Counted from the first letter of the stretch, positions 22,901 through 34,400 are shown. The stretch is 64,000 nucleotides of DNA from Phascolomyces articulosus (GCA_025677815.1 JAIXMP010000002.1:1302001-1366000), one strand, 5' to 3'. The notes: a model not told the origin generated them from the letters alone. Program-made: numbers and translations.

Positions 22901-23991
22901 TATGCATTAAAGTTTAACATTGAATTCCAACGCTACTCACAAAAGAGAAATAGTAGTAATTACGTTTCATGTGTGTGCTTGCGTGTGTGAAAGAAGAAGA
23001 TTTGATCAAGAAAAAAAAAAGAAAAAGAAAAAATATTCACTCCTTTTAAAGTTTTTTTTAGACCCAATCTTATTACTGGTTCTTTGTTGTCTAAAAACAT
23101 AATATCAACTCATTCTGTAACTTACTACTTTTATTTTTTCCAATAGCAACTTCCTTAAAACATGAAATGACTCTTTAATTTTAGTTTTTCTGTATTAAAT
23201 TTAATTTTAGCATCATAAGAAATAATAAACCCGAATAGTCTGGTGAATACTTGAAAACTGCAAGTTCATCAGGAATGACTTCATTTTAATAGAATACCTT
23301 ATGCTATTTACAATCAATTGTGCGTATACGTACAATGACATTGATATGATACAGCTACTATTTTTATTATATTTTACTATGTTAATGGAATAATATAGTG
23401 ATCTTTATTTTTCTACCTTTCATATACAAATCACAAGAAAGAAGTTGCATAAAAAAAGTATTTCATTTAACAATAACGAGTGAAAACCATAATCTAGGTA
23501 TACGTATCATGGTTTATTTTACCAGAAAAAACCTAATTTAACCTATGTTGTCAGGAATATTGTATTTTTTGATGAAAGAAAAAAAATAGTTGACCACTTT
23601 TCATTTTTGTGATCTAAATTCTGGAAGCAATTAATTGAGTTCATAGTCAATAATGTTATGTAGTTTATATCTTCAATGCATACACTAAGTCTTCAGTGGG
23701 GGGTTCATGTCACTGTCTTTATTATGTACTATATATAGTATCTGACTATTTTGTTTTATTCTTCTTATTTATATTGATATCAACAAAACAAGAATCGGCT
23801 ACTTCATTAAAAGAATGGCTTTCCTGGACAACCAAAATATTGAATGCTTGCACTAAGGGAAGGAAACTTGTTAAATATTGTTCATTCTGGTAATTTTGAT
23901 AAAATTGATCCAAACAGATGACAATTTACTACGTACGCCCATAACAAGTTACAAATACATAAGCTAGATTTAACAAGTTTCTTTCCCGTAG
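22366..23991 (+). repeat. Inverted duplication, left arm
   Basis: About 1.63 kb matching 28782-30572 in inverted orientation, with many substitutions and small indels. Matching landmarks include the unknown-gene exon, the TAGACCCAATCTTATT block near 23060, a GCATCATAAGAAATAATAAA block near 23210, the ACTATATATAGTATCTGACC-like block near 23730, and the inverted-terminus element at 23853-23991. The outer limit is where similarity ends near 22366. The inner limit coincides with the end of that element. Confidence 0.85.
23853..23991. mobile_element. MITE-like element, left copy (139 bp)
   Basis: Both ends carry an inverted terminus of about 24 bp. The left end reads CTA, two bases, then GGAAGGAAACTTGTTAAAT. 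The right end is its near complement, ATTTAACAAGTTTC then TTTCCCGTAG. The near-identical copy 28782-28919 is inverted. No coding capacity, so it is probably a non-autonomous element. Confidence 0.65.
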
Positions 23992-25909
23992 CGTTATGTT
24001 TGCTCATCTTCTTTACTTTTGATTTTCATTATTCTTTTATATAGACCAAAGCATCACAACTTTTTAAATAGCATTATACCATAATTATATATCATATTAT
24101 TCGATCACTTACTTTGACGATATGCACTATTTTGCTAAATATATATCACGTTTTCCATCTATTATTATTACTTTTTTTTATATTCACTGCGTGCAAATTT
24201 TCTTATATCAACTTTCCAAAAAAGTACAATATTGGGATTTATATCTTCTTCACAACCATTCGAATTAAAAATATTCTTTTTTCTTCCAGGTAAATAAATT
24301 TTCCTGACTCATTTATGATAACTTGTCAATGAAAAGAAACCCGATATACAAAATTTAGAGCTTTTTTACGTATTCCTATGAATTTTTTCAAGCTTATGCT
24401 TCCGTAGTTTTTTTTTAATGTCATGAAAAAGAAACTGTTGCGATGAAGAGAGTAATAATAAACATTCGCTTAAACTTACTGACTATAATATAATTATAGA
24501 AATAATCTGTAAATACTACTATAGTGAAGCGTTCTATATGTGGTAAAGAACCTTTTGTATAGAGTAAAATAATTGATAATGATATCAATAAAAGTTGTAT
24601 GAAATGATCAATTTATGGACCAAATAATAAAATAAATAAAGATAGGTTGTGTGGGAGTTCTTATTTTCAGGAATTATACGTCTGAAACCACACGAGAAAT
24701 AGTCTTGTTATAATGAAAGAATAGTGAATGTTATATTATCTCACTTATTCAAAAGACAAATAGTTTGAAGTAAAGGATAAGTTTAAGATATTTTATTGAG
24801 AAAATAAAGTAAAGTACTGAAAACTGGGAAATAAAGAACTGAGGGTTAGGAACTCAGGAGTAAAGAACTAAAGAACTAAAGAAATCGAAATTAGTCTTCT
24901 ATTTATACTATTTGCTTTTGCAATGGTTTGCAAAAAGCAAATGCAAATGTTATCAAAAGCAATTACAATTGTTACAAAAGCAAATGTAACATGTGGATAA
25001 GTTTCATCCAATAAGAATGCTTTATGTTAATTTATAATATATGGATGGTACGAGGACGTGTCAAAGTATGGACCAGGTCAATCAATATAAAGCCTGTATA
25101 GCAACAAAGATAAACCACAACTCGAGAGACCAATCATGGATGACTTGATAAAAATAGTACTACCTTATTTTCATTGAAGTAATTAGAAATAATAAAGAAA
25201 GACTTGGCAAAAGAAGTTCTATTTGGTGGAGGATGGAATCTAGTGGAAAGATTTATCATATCACCAGACCAGAAAAGCTGTTGTTTATTATAGAGTGTTG
25301 TCAAGATCTATCATGTTTAAATGAATTATGCGCATTATGCTTATTTTCCGCTATTGTGGATACTGTGAGAAAGAAACAGCATTCCTAATATTTGGGTCTT
25401 TTTTTTTCCTATTTCTATGATGTAATAATACCATCATTATATAATTACAAGATCAAATAATAAACCAAAGCTATACATGGTAAAACTTGTTGAGGCATGA
25501 TATGAGGAATACGTATATCATATGGAACATGAGGTCTAGAATAGATCAACTTCATTTTGTATATAGCAGAAATAACTTAAAATACATAAAAAAATATGAA
25601 TATGATAATTTAGGTAGACCTCTGTTAAACTTGATAATTTTTTGGGTTGATTTCATATCATCTTGAACAACATAGAGAGAGCTTGAAGGAGATAAAATCG
25701 AAGATAACGAAACAGCATACTATATGCTAATTTCACATACCTTCAAATAATATGTTTGTGCTTGTTATTGATCAAAGGTACTACAAATTTATTGGTAAAT
25801 ATAGAACGAAGATAAAAATAATGAAAATATAAAGAAAGAAGAGATTTTGTTCTATTTAGGTTTCCTAACAATAGACCAATTATAAAAAAAAAGAAAAAAG
25901 AAAAATTTT
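23992..25909. other. Fanzor 3' flank; possible guide-RNA region, no protein gene
   Basis: This 1.9 kb follows the Fanzor stop (minus strand). No ORF is recognised. In TnpB/Fanzor loci the guide RNA is typically transcribed from the 3' end of the ORF and its flank, so if one exists it should lie at the 25.9-kb end. A repeat cluster sits at 24.83-24.99 kb (separate entry). Confidence 0.4.
24830..24990. repeat. Short repeat and hairpin cluster
   Basis: Three copies of a TAAAGAACTA-like word (24866-24886 region) are followed by inverted TTTGCTTTTGCAA / TTGCAAAAAGCAAA (24911-24941). The word AAAAGCAAATG is then iterated, and the hairpin GTTACA-AAAGCAAA-TGTAAC ends at 24990. Confidence 0.6.
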
Positions 25910-28360
25910 CTAAGGTTGAGCTTGTTGGGGTTGTCGAGTAAATTCAATTGGTCGTTCGTTATCTTGATTCTGTGCATGGAAGCAATATTTTATATTTCTT
26001 GCTGCGTTCACGTCCCTGTTCCATATAGTACCGCAATTATCACAACGTTTTAATCTGAAAATACTAAAACCCTGTGTCCCGTCACGATTCCTTTGTGGAT
26101 AAATGACCATAAGGTTATTTCGAGGATTATCTGTAGGTGGCTGGTTGTTATCATCACGATGGCACATATGAGAACATTCCTTGGATGTTCTTATCTCGCT
26201 TGTAGGAACAACTGTATATAATTGCCGTACTTTTTTCTTGAAACCTTCTACAGGTACACTTCGATTTCCTCGCATAGCATGGAAAAACTTGGCCGACCCA
26301 TACGCAATAATCACTTGATCTCTCGTTACTTGATCTGGTAAATGATCACATAGACGCCTTGCTAATCTATGTAACGCTTTCTGTTTCCACCTATATGTTG
26401 TCCATTTGAGGGATTTTTCAGTGTCGGCATGGAAACCCAATAATGGTTGCTGAACCAGGAGAGCCGTTTTTATATGATTACAAAAAGTATCGATATCAGC
26501 AGTACGGTGTCTTGTAATTGATTGTTCATATTGGATTAATTTAGGATATACTTCTCTATAATACCTTCTATAGTCATCAGCTTTGTTGTGAAAGGCCAGT
26601 TCATGGTACTCGCTTGCTTTTAAGTTGATAATCACTTCTTCATCATCTTCATGCCCGACACACCTATTATTCGCTACAAGTAGACTACAAATTCCTGGAT
26701 CTCCGCCAAGTACGACTGCATCTGGAGGCAATTGAAACTCTTCTGGAGTTGGATAAAAGGGACTTGGTGCTCCTGGTCTTCTGCATTGCACGCTTACTGA
26801 AACACCGTCTGTTATTATACGACCATCAAATCGGCGATTACCTTGTAAACCATGCAACAGATGGAAATTGAACCATCTGCCCCACCAAAGATCACGATCT
26901 GGACGGCTAAGGAAAGCTTGAAGGTTATTGGCATTTTGGAGATCTGGTGACAATTGTTGATAAGAATTAAGACCGTCAAACATGGCCGCAATATCAAGAA
27001 CAATATTCAATGGTGTAAAACTATGTTGCGGAAGAATACTCTATAGCCGGTTCACATGACGAGGTTGAATAAAAACATTTTCATTAAATATACCATTCGT
27101 AATTTCATCGAGTGTTTGATTATTAATGCTGGCGATATGTTGTAATGATTGAGCTGATAACCGTCGATGCAAGAAATTATTTCTTGCGTTTGGATCAAAC
27201 TGAGTATTATCTCGAATAGCATTTCGCATTTCCTTTTCTAGTACATTTCTTGTTTTTCTTGGTATCATATGTTCCGTGTGCCATTCGTGTATTAATCGGT
27301 TAATTTGCCCAGAGTACCACTTATTGGTTGGACGATCTCTTCTTTCAGTAACAGGTTATAATAATGTGGTATTCTCCAAGTATTTCAACATTGTAACATG
27401 CATCAACCAGAAATCTTGTATGTTTTCTTTTACAGTATTATTGGTAAGTGGTAGCGGATGCGGGTTGATCATGTTTTGAATATCAGTATAAATCGCTCAT
27501 AATGCATTTCGAGATTGGTTATCGTTCACGTTATCAAAATATGTAGTAAATCCATTTGGAAGCAATCCCATCAATGTAGAAATATCTTGCATAACTGGAG
27601 CGATTTCATCAGCTGTTTCTATATCACCTTCATCGTCTTCAATAACAAGGTTCTGCCAAAATGTGTCAATCATTGCTCTGGCACTGGATAAAATAATTTG
27701 AAAAGTCGTTGGTAGATCAAACAATGGAACAACTTCTGCATGGATTCTGCTGTAGGCGTATCGTATCATTCTTTGCTTCAAATGAATCCAAATATTGTTG
27801 GTACTTGTCGCTATTCCCCCAGTCACAGCAGATTCGATTAAATTATGAATTTGTGATCTGCATGTCCATTGAAGGTTCCTTGGTCGAATTCCGCGATAGA
27901 TATCAAATGTGTCTCGTATATCAGAATCGTTGATTGGGCAAGGTTGATGCGTACTGAAAATATAAGTCACAGCGAGGAAACAATCACGAAGGAAATTATG
28001 ATTTAATTGAGGTAATGTACCAAACAAATCGAACATACGGATGGCATGAAGATACGCCAATTTCATTGCTTCAAAACGAATGGTAGAAATACGTGACACC
28101 ATATCATTTACCATGATACCAAAGTTTGGGAGTACGATTGGATCACCAGGATCGGTATTTGTAAAATTCTCCAACCCAGTTTTAATACAGTATATCTGAC
28201 TAGGAACATCCGCAGCAGCTTCAGCACCTGCACCTTGTGTTGCTCTACCCTGTTCTGCTTGAGTATAGAGACATCCAGGGAGTTGATCTTGTATATTATG
28301 GGGAATCAATTGACCAGTAGTGTTGTTGATAACACCGCAATGGCAGCCAGTTGTAGACAT
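25910..28360 (-). pseudogene. Fanzor (eukaryotic TnpB-like RuvC nuclease), three in-frame stops
   Basis: One frame of 817 codons on the minus strand, broken only by TGA (27499-27497, codon 288), TAA (27358-27356, codon 335) and TAG (27043-27041, codon 440). There is no frameshift, and protein-like sequence continues across each stop. Fanzor proteins are RNA-guided DNA endonucleases carried by eukaryotic mobile elements. The N-terminal half has the helical pattern with RISTIRFEAMKLAYLHAIR. RuvC-I is VVLGGDPGICSLLVA (Asp at codon 554). The canonical RuvC-II Glu seems absent (IIAYGSAKFF), but TSEIRTSKECSHMC gives an alternative Glu at codon 722, as reported for many Fanzor1 proteins. A zinc ribbon (CSHMC and CDNC) leads into RuvC-III NRDVNAARNI (Asp at codon 783). 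Start chosen at the first ATG after upstream stops. Introns hiding the stops cannot be excluded. Alternatively only the C-terminal 366-residue part (27010-25910) is translated. Confidence 0.85.
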
Positions 28361-28781
28361 GAGTAAGGAGAAACTACTAATGATTGTACGTGTTAGAACT
28401 GCCGTTATTCACTTTGTAATGGATCAGAATGGTTGTATATGAATAATACATGCATATACATGTATAAATATATACTTACTTAAAGCGTTGTGGAAGAAAT
28501 GTGAAACGTAAGTTTTTTTTTGAGTAAGAGTAGGAAAGTAAGAGAAAGAGATGTTTATTCTCCTCACGATCTTAAATACTGTTTTTCTAAAAGACCTCAA
28601 AGACACAAACGGCACCCATACAAAAAATAATATCTGTACTATTATTAGTAGTAAAAGAAATTTATACAGAGAATTATATAAAAATATTTTTATATTAAAC
28701 AATCATCAAAAGCCCTCATTATAAGTAAATCTATCTTTCAAAATGAGTATTCTATTTTTTTTTATTGAATTAAATAATCAC
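28361..28781. other. Fanzor 5' flank
   Basis: Upstream of the Fanzor start. A GTAAGTAT donor-like site on the minus strand begins at 28479, so a 5' leader intron is possible. No other gene is seen. Confidence 0.4.
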
Positions 28782-28919
28782 TACGGGAAAGAAACTTGTT
28801 AAATCTAGCTTATGTATTTGGAACTTGTCATAGGCGTACGTAGTAAAATATCATCTGTTTGGATCAATTTTATCAAAATTACCAGAATGAACAATATTTG
28901 ACAAGTTTCCTTCCTGTAG
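28782..28919. mobile_element. MITE-like element, right copy (138 bp)
   Basis: Ends read CTACGGGAAAGAAACTTGT on the left and ACAAGTTTCCTTCCTGTAG on the right, mutually inverted. It is the mirror image of the 23853-23991 copy and marks the inner boundary of the right duplication arm. Confidence 0.65.
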
Positions 28920-29819
28920 AGCAAACACTCAATATTGTGGTTGTCCAGAAAAAAATTTTTTTTTAATAAAGTAGCTGATTCTTGTTTTGTTGCTGATATC
29001 AATATAAATAAGAACAATGAAACAAAATGGTCAGATACTATATATAGTACATAATAAGACATTGACATGAACACCCCACCCCCACTGAAGAATTAGTGTA
29101 TGTATTGAAGATCTAAACTACACATCATTAGTGACTATGAATTCGATTAATCCTCTCCAGAACTTAAACCACAAAAATGAAAAGTAGTCAACTATTTTTT
29201 TTAAAAAAATTAGGGATAATAGAGACAGGTAATTTTAGTTTTTTTTTCTTTCATCAAAAAATATACTACTCCTGACAACATATAGGTCAAATCAGGTTTT
29301 TTTCTGGTAAATTTACATAGGTTATGATTTTGTTAAATGAAATACTTTTTTTTATGCAGCCTCTTTCTTGTGATTTTGTATATGAAAGAAAGAAAAAGAA
29401 AGATCATTGTATTATTCCATTAGCATAGTAAAATATAATAAAAATAGCAGCTATCATATCATTGTCATGATTGTTCGTATACGCACAATGAATTGTAAAT
29501 AGCATAAAGAGGTATTCTATTAAAATGAAGTCATTCCTGATGAACTTGCATTTTTTCAAGTTTTTTTTTTTTTCATGTATTCATCGGACTATTCGGGTTT
29601 ATTATTTCTTATGGTGCTAAAATTAAATTTAATACAGGAAAACAAAGAATCATTTCTTGTTTTGAGGAAGTTGTATTGGGAAAAATAAAAAGTAGTCGGT
29701 TACAGAAAGAATTGATATTATGTTTATAGACAACAAAGAATCAGCAATAAGATTGGGTCCAAAAAAAACAACTATAAAAGGAGTGAATATTATTTCTTTT
29801 TTTTTTCTCATCATATCTT

Positions 29820-29849
29820 TCACACACAAGCACAAGCACTCTCACAAGT

Positions 29850-29890
<41 letters not shown>

Positions 29891-29942
29891 AACACAAGCA
29901 CACACACAAGCACACACACACAAGCACAAGCACACACGCATG
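29820..29942. repeat. CT/CA microsatellite in right arm
   Basis: Runs of CACAAGCA, then CT repeats, then CA repeats interrupted by AAGC. The left arm holds only a short GTGTGTGCTTGCGTGTGTG at the matching site (about 22970-22990). Confidence 0.85.
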
Positions 29943-30051
29943 AAGTGTAATTACTACTATTTCTCTTTTGTGTGTAGCGTTGGAATTCAATGTTAAACTT
30001 TAATGTATATATATCTAATATGTTATGACGAACTGTTTCTTTATTTTATAG

Positions 30052-30400
30052 TTCCGTTGTCTTCGACAACGATCTCCTAGGTGCCCTAGGATGGTTCCTC
30101 CCATTCTTCATCAACGACCATTTGCTTGGAGTTCCTGCAAGGTTTTCTGTTGTAAAAAAAAGCCTTGTAGTTGCTCAGTACAAGTATGGTCAAAAGTTGA
30201 TGAGTTATGGGGGGTGGCCATCGGCAGGAGGCATTCCTTATTCTTACGTGGTAAGCATTAAATCTTTGTTTATTATATACATCAAATACCAAACAATAAT
30301 ACTAATACGAAATCATTTTTTTTTTACATGTCAAGATATTTTTTCTAGCCAGGGCCTTACAATTTGCTTATATGGTAAGTTATTATACATTTCATAATTT
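30052..30400 (+). pseudogene. Unknown gene relic, right copy (arm R)
   Basis: Exon-like block 30052-30250 with a TAG acceptor and GTAAGC donor. It stays open for 66 codons: DNDLLGALGWFLPFFIND, HLLGVPARFSVV, KKSLVVAQYKYGQKL, then SYGGWPSAGGIPYSYV. A second small exon-like piece at about 30349-30375 mirrors the left copy. Later exons seen in the left relic are missing, because the duplication ends near 30572. No family recognised; truncated, so probably non-functional. Confidence 0.5.
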
Positions 30401-30603
30401 ATTGAGAATCGGATCAAAGAGGAGTGTCATTGTGGTTACTTTATAATCGTTTACTAACTTACTCGTATCATTGTTGTTATTTCTTTATTTAGATATAAAC
30501 ATTTTGTTTGGATTTGGCTTTAGATTAGAAATATCTTGATTTGTAAAAATAATTTAATAAAATGTCGCAGTAGAAATATATACCTACTGAAAAAAAGTAA
30601 AGA

Positions 30604-30690
30604 GAGCTTGATTGACACGCGAGTGACCTGGGTAAATCATGCAATGGATTTTATGGAAAATATGGAAATTAAAGTTCCCGTAGCACCATT
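30604..30690 (+). pseudogene. Relic of a sulfatase 3' end
   Basis: About 85 bp that align to the last codons of sulfatase A (20290-20366), including GACCTGGGTAAATCATG and ATGGAAATTAAAGT. The terminal FYGKYGN plus stop is still readable (compare FYSKFGN and FYGNWGN in the two intact genes), but a small insertion shifts the frame upstream. The rest of the gene is absent. Confidence 0.7.
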
Positions 30691-31437
30691 ATTTCATGTT
30701 CTCCCAAATGAATGAAAAAAAAAATGCGTATCCGTAGTATATATATATATATATATATTACATTGTTTGTTATTGTACCCATATAGAAAAATAATAATTC
30801 AAGAGCAGCACTGATGATTATGTATTGTTGTCGTGGGGTCAGTAGTTCTTGATAAGTATTCTAGTAGGGATGCAAATGCTGGCAGAAAGAGGGGTGAAAG
30901 GATGGTGGTTTTGTACCTTGCTGAATCGAAAAGAAACAATTCTAGTGACTCCGCGAAGAACATTTTACAGTGAAGTTGTGGTACTTGGTTCTATACACTC
31001 CTTTGATTTCCAAATGATGAGTAGCATAAGCCATCACTCTCCGGAAGTATTTTAATCGAGGCCGACGTGATGGTGGATTAGGGTATACCAAAGGGTGCTT
31101 TTTCCCTGTTTATAGTATTCTAAGAAAACATATGTATATAGAATTATTGATCCAACCCCTTAAAGAAGTAGCACCATGCATATAAGAGAGAGATAGTAGT
31201 AAATTTTTTATGTATATCAATCAATTCCTTCTCCTTATGGCGTAAATATATAAAAAAAACATAGTAATTGTATAATAATGGAATTACTTTTACTATTTTT
31301 TCCCATTTTATTTCCAGTAAGTAAACATGATTTGTATTTGAAGGCTGTTTTTTAACAAGAAAAGAGATTATAATGAATACAAAGGACAGTGATGTTCTAA
31401 TACAACAGAATTATTAAACTATTGAGAAAAGAAAAAA
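30691..31437. other. Spacer before sulfatase B
   Basis: Contains an AT dinucleotide run at 30738-30759 and short frames without motifs. The sulfatase B promoter should lie in the last few hundred bases. Confidence 0.45.
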
Positions 31438-34400
31438 ATGATGCGTATGAATTTAGTATTATCTATATTCGTGATGGTTCTTATTTATTATGGGCCGATA
31501 GTTATTGCCGTGGATGATACTATTAGACCAGATTACGCAACAGCTACAAGTCCTGGCAACAACAAACCATTAGCAAAACCAAACATAATTTTTATATTAG
31601 TTGATGATCAAGATGCCCGAATGGATTCACTTTCATATATGCCCAACGTTCAAAAATATCTTATAGAACAAGGAACTACTTTTAAAAACCATTATGCGAC
31701 AGTTGCTTTATGCTGTCCAAGTCGTGTGAGTATGTTACGCGGACAGTATGCACATAACACACGGTAATGAATCATCAGCATTAGAATTTGTTTCTTTCTC
31801 TCTCCAACACTTTTAAGCATATATATATATATATATATATCTTTACAACCAATGAAGAAAAGATAATAATAATTAAAATATGACAATTCCTTACTGTAGA
31901 ATAACCGATACAAAACCACCTTATGGTGGATACACTTTGTATAATCTCCGTGGATTGGGCAATGATTACTTGCCATTGTGGATGAAAAAGGTAACATACA
32001 TAGGATAAACTTTCTTTTTGTATTTTAGGATATATTCACCAAATCAATAACAATCAATGATAATTTTTTTATTTTTGTCTGTATTTCTTATTTCTATTAA
32101 AAAAGGCGGGATACACAAACCATTATATTGGAAAATTAATGAATGACCATGCTATATATAATTATGCCACAAAACCTGCAGGGTATATTTTTAGAGAGAA
32201 AGAAAAAACTAATTTAGAATTGATTTACTAATATTATTATTTTTCGTATGATAAACGATGACACTATATATATTATAGATTTGATTATGGAGGTATTATA
32301 ATATTACTAAAATCCTTACTGCTATATAAATGTGGAATAATATACTTATATATACACAAAACATGGTTGTATTTTCTTTTAATTCATCGAAAAGATTATC
32401 TCCTGGATCCATATTCATACGATGCAACAACCCCTGTATTTTCACGAGATGGAGAACTTCCAGTATACTATGTCGATACCCATCAAACGGATGCCATTCA
32501 TACAAAAACTTTATCTTCCTTAAAATCATTTCGTGGCAACAATAAACCTTTCTTTTTAACAAGTAATCAAAGAAAATAGATCTTATCGAAAAATCTTTCA
32601 TATATTTAAAGTACATCTTATCTTTTCAAGAAGAATTTATTATTAATGAAAAGAGGTACATAAAATATATATCTAGTTGCTCCTGCAGCTCCTCATGCTC
32701 ATATTGAATACGGACTTCAAGATCGAATTGATATTCTTCGATGTGAACCACCCATTCCTGCCTCACGTCATTCAAATCTATTTCCAGATGCGAAAAGTAT
32801 GTTAGTTTTTTTAATTAAATTGTTAAACATTATTATGAAAAAAATAATACCTTGTGTATAAATACAAAACTACCTTTTTTCTTTTTTAGTTCCTCGTCGA
32901 CCTCACTTTAATCCAGCGGACAATAGTAGAACAGCATCTTACTGGAAGAAAATGAATCGATTGAATGACACTGAAGTGGAGCAGTTGGATGCAAATCATC
33001 GTCGTCGGATACAGGCTCTTCAATCTGTTGATGATATGGTTGGATCTCTATTTCAAGAACTGGAAGCTCAAGGAAAACTGGATAATACATATGTCGTCTA
33101 TAGTTCTGATAATGGGTAAAAATATACTATTAAATATTTACAAGCATACACGCCAAAACTCATTTTATTTATTATACAATTTTCAAATGTTCTTTAGTTA
33201 TCATTTAGGTCAACATAGAGCATATGCAGGCAAAATGATGAATATCGAAGAGGATATCAAGTAAGTAATATTTGTTGTTTATTATTTATTTACTAGTTTA
33301 TGAATAAATATTGATACATGAAGATCATTGATATGTATATAGTGTTCCACTTATTGTTCGTGGACCAGGTGTTGACCGAGGTAAGACAAGTGATGTTGTA
33401 GGTGCATTTCATGATTTTGCACCTACATTTCTTGCATTGGCTCATGGAGATGAGCATGTTCCTTCTTGGGTAGATGGAGGTGTACTCCCTTGGACTGAAA
33501 AACTGAAGCAACATGATAAACCTGCAGCCAAAGAATCTTTTGCAGTAGAGTATTGGGCAGGTGAGGCGAGATATGAGTAAGTCGTCACCAACAAAAGAAT
33601 TATTTTAAATTTTCTTGTCTTACTAAAACAGTAGATTAAATAATATACAGAGGTGATAAATTCTGGCATAATGCTCCTGGTCCCAATACATATAAAACAC
33701 TTCGTCTTATTTCTGAAGAGTATAATAGTATGTTATAAGTTTAAAGTACTGGGTAGTAGGAGTCGAGATGGCAAGTATACTATTTATCAGTATTTTTGTG
33801 TTAATAACAAACATATTATCTTGACATTAATGATAGTTAAGTATACCGTGTGGTGTACAGGTGAACATGAATTATACGATATGAAGAATGATCCATACGA
33901 GTTACAAGATATTTTCGAATCTGAAGCACAGGAGAATAGTCGATTTATTGCTCGATTGGATGTCTTGTTAAGTGTCTTGAAAGAATGTAGCGGCCCCACT
34001 TGTCGAGATCCATGGCGTATTCTTCATCCCAATGATGATTACGTAAAGACACTATATACTGCTCTTGATGCCAAGGTATAAAATCATTTATCAATGAAAC
34101 CCATCCATGTAATTTAATTAACAGCGGTAGATTTTTTTTCAATTGTTTCTATTATCTCTAGTACGACGCTTTTTATCAAAACTATCCCAAAGTTTCCTTT
34201 AAGCTATGCCTACCCTTTTACTCAGAACTCAATGAAATTACGTTTCTTAAACAAGAGGAAATTGTGACCGATATACTTCATATGGGAAGCGGGGATGGTT
34301 TATTAGACAAAGTCAAAGACACACTTAAAGCAGATAACCTCTTCAAATGTCCATCAAGGAAATTAATGGAAGAGAAGAATACAAAATGTGTACCCTCTGA

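Larger units (their letters stand above)
28782..30572 (-). repeat. Inverted duplication, right arm
   Basis: About 1.79 kb, the mirror image of 22366-23991. It is longer mainly because of a CT/CA microsatellite expansion at about 29820-29942. Similarity stops near 30572, just before a sulfatase-tail relic. Confidence 0.85.

Noticed and set aside
25910..28360. Treating the Fanzor region as three separate genes
   Set aside because: All pieces are in the same frame, the sequence between them reads as continuous protein, and the nuclease motifs are only meaningful together with the upstream half.
25910..28360. Alternative genetic code or programmed readthrough to explain the stops
   Set aside because: Neighbouring genes end normally in TAA or TAG and no intact gene here contains internal stops; three different stop codons in one frame fit pseudogene decay better.
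23992..28781. Simple terminal inverted repeats of a Fanzor transposon directly flanking the ORF
   Set aside because: Reading 28361-28781 against 23992-25909 by eye gave no convincing inverted match; only the surrounding arms are mirrored.
29820..29942. CRISPR-like or tandem-repeat array
   Set aside because: Units are simple di- and tetranucleotides without spacers; it is a microsatellite.
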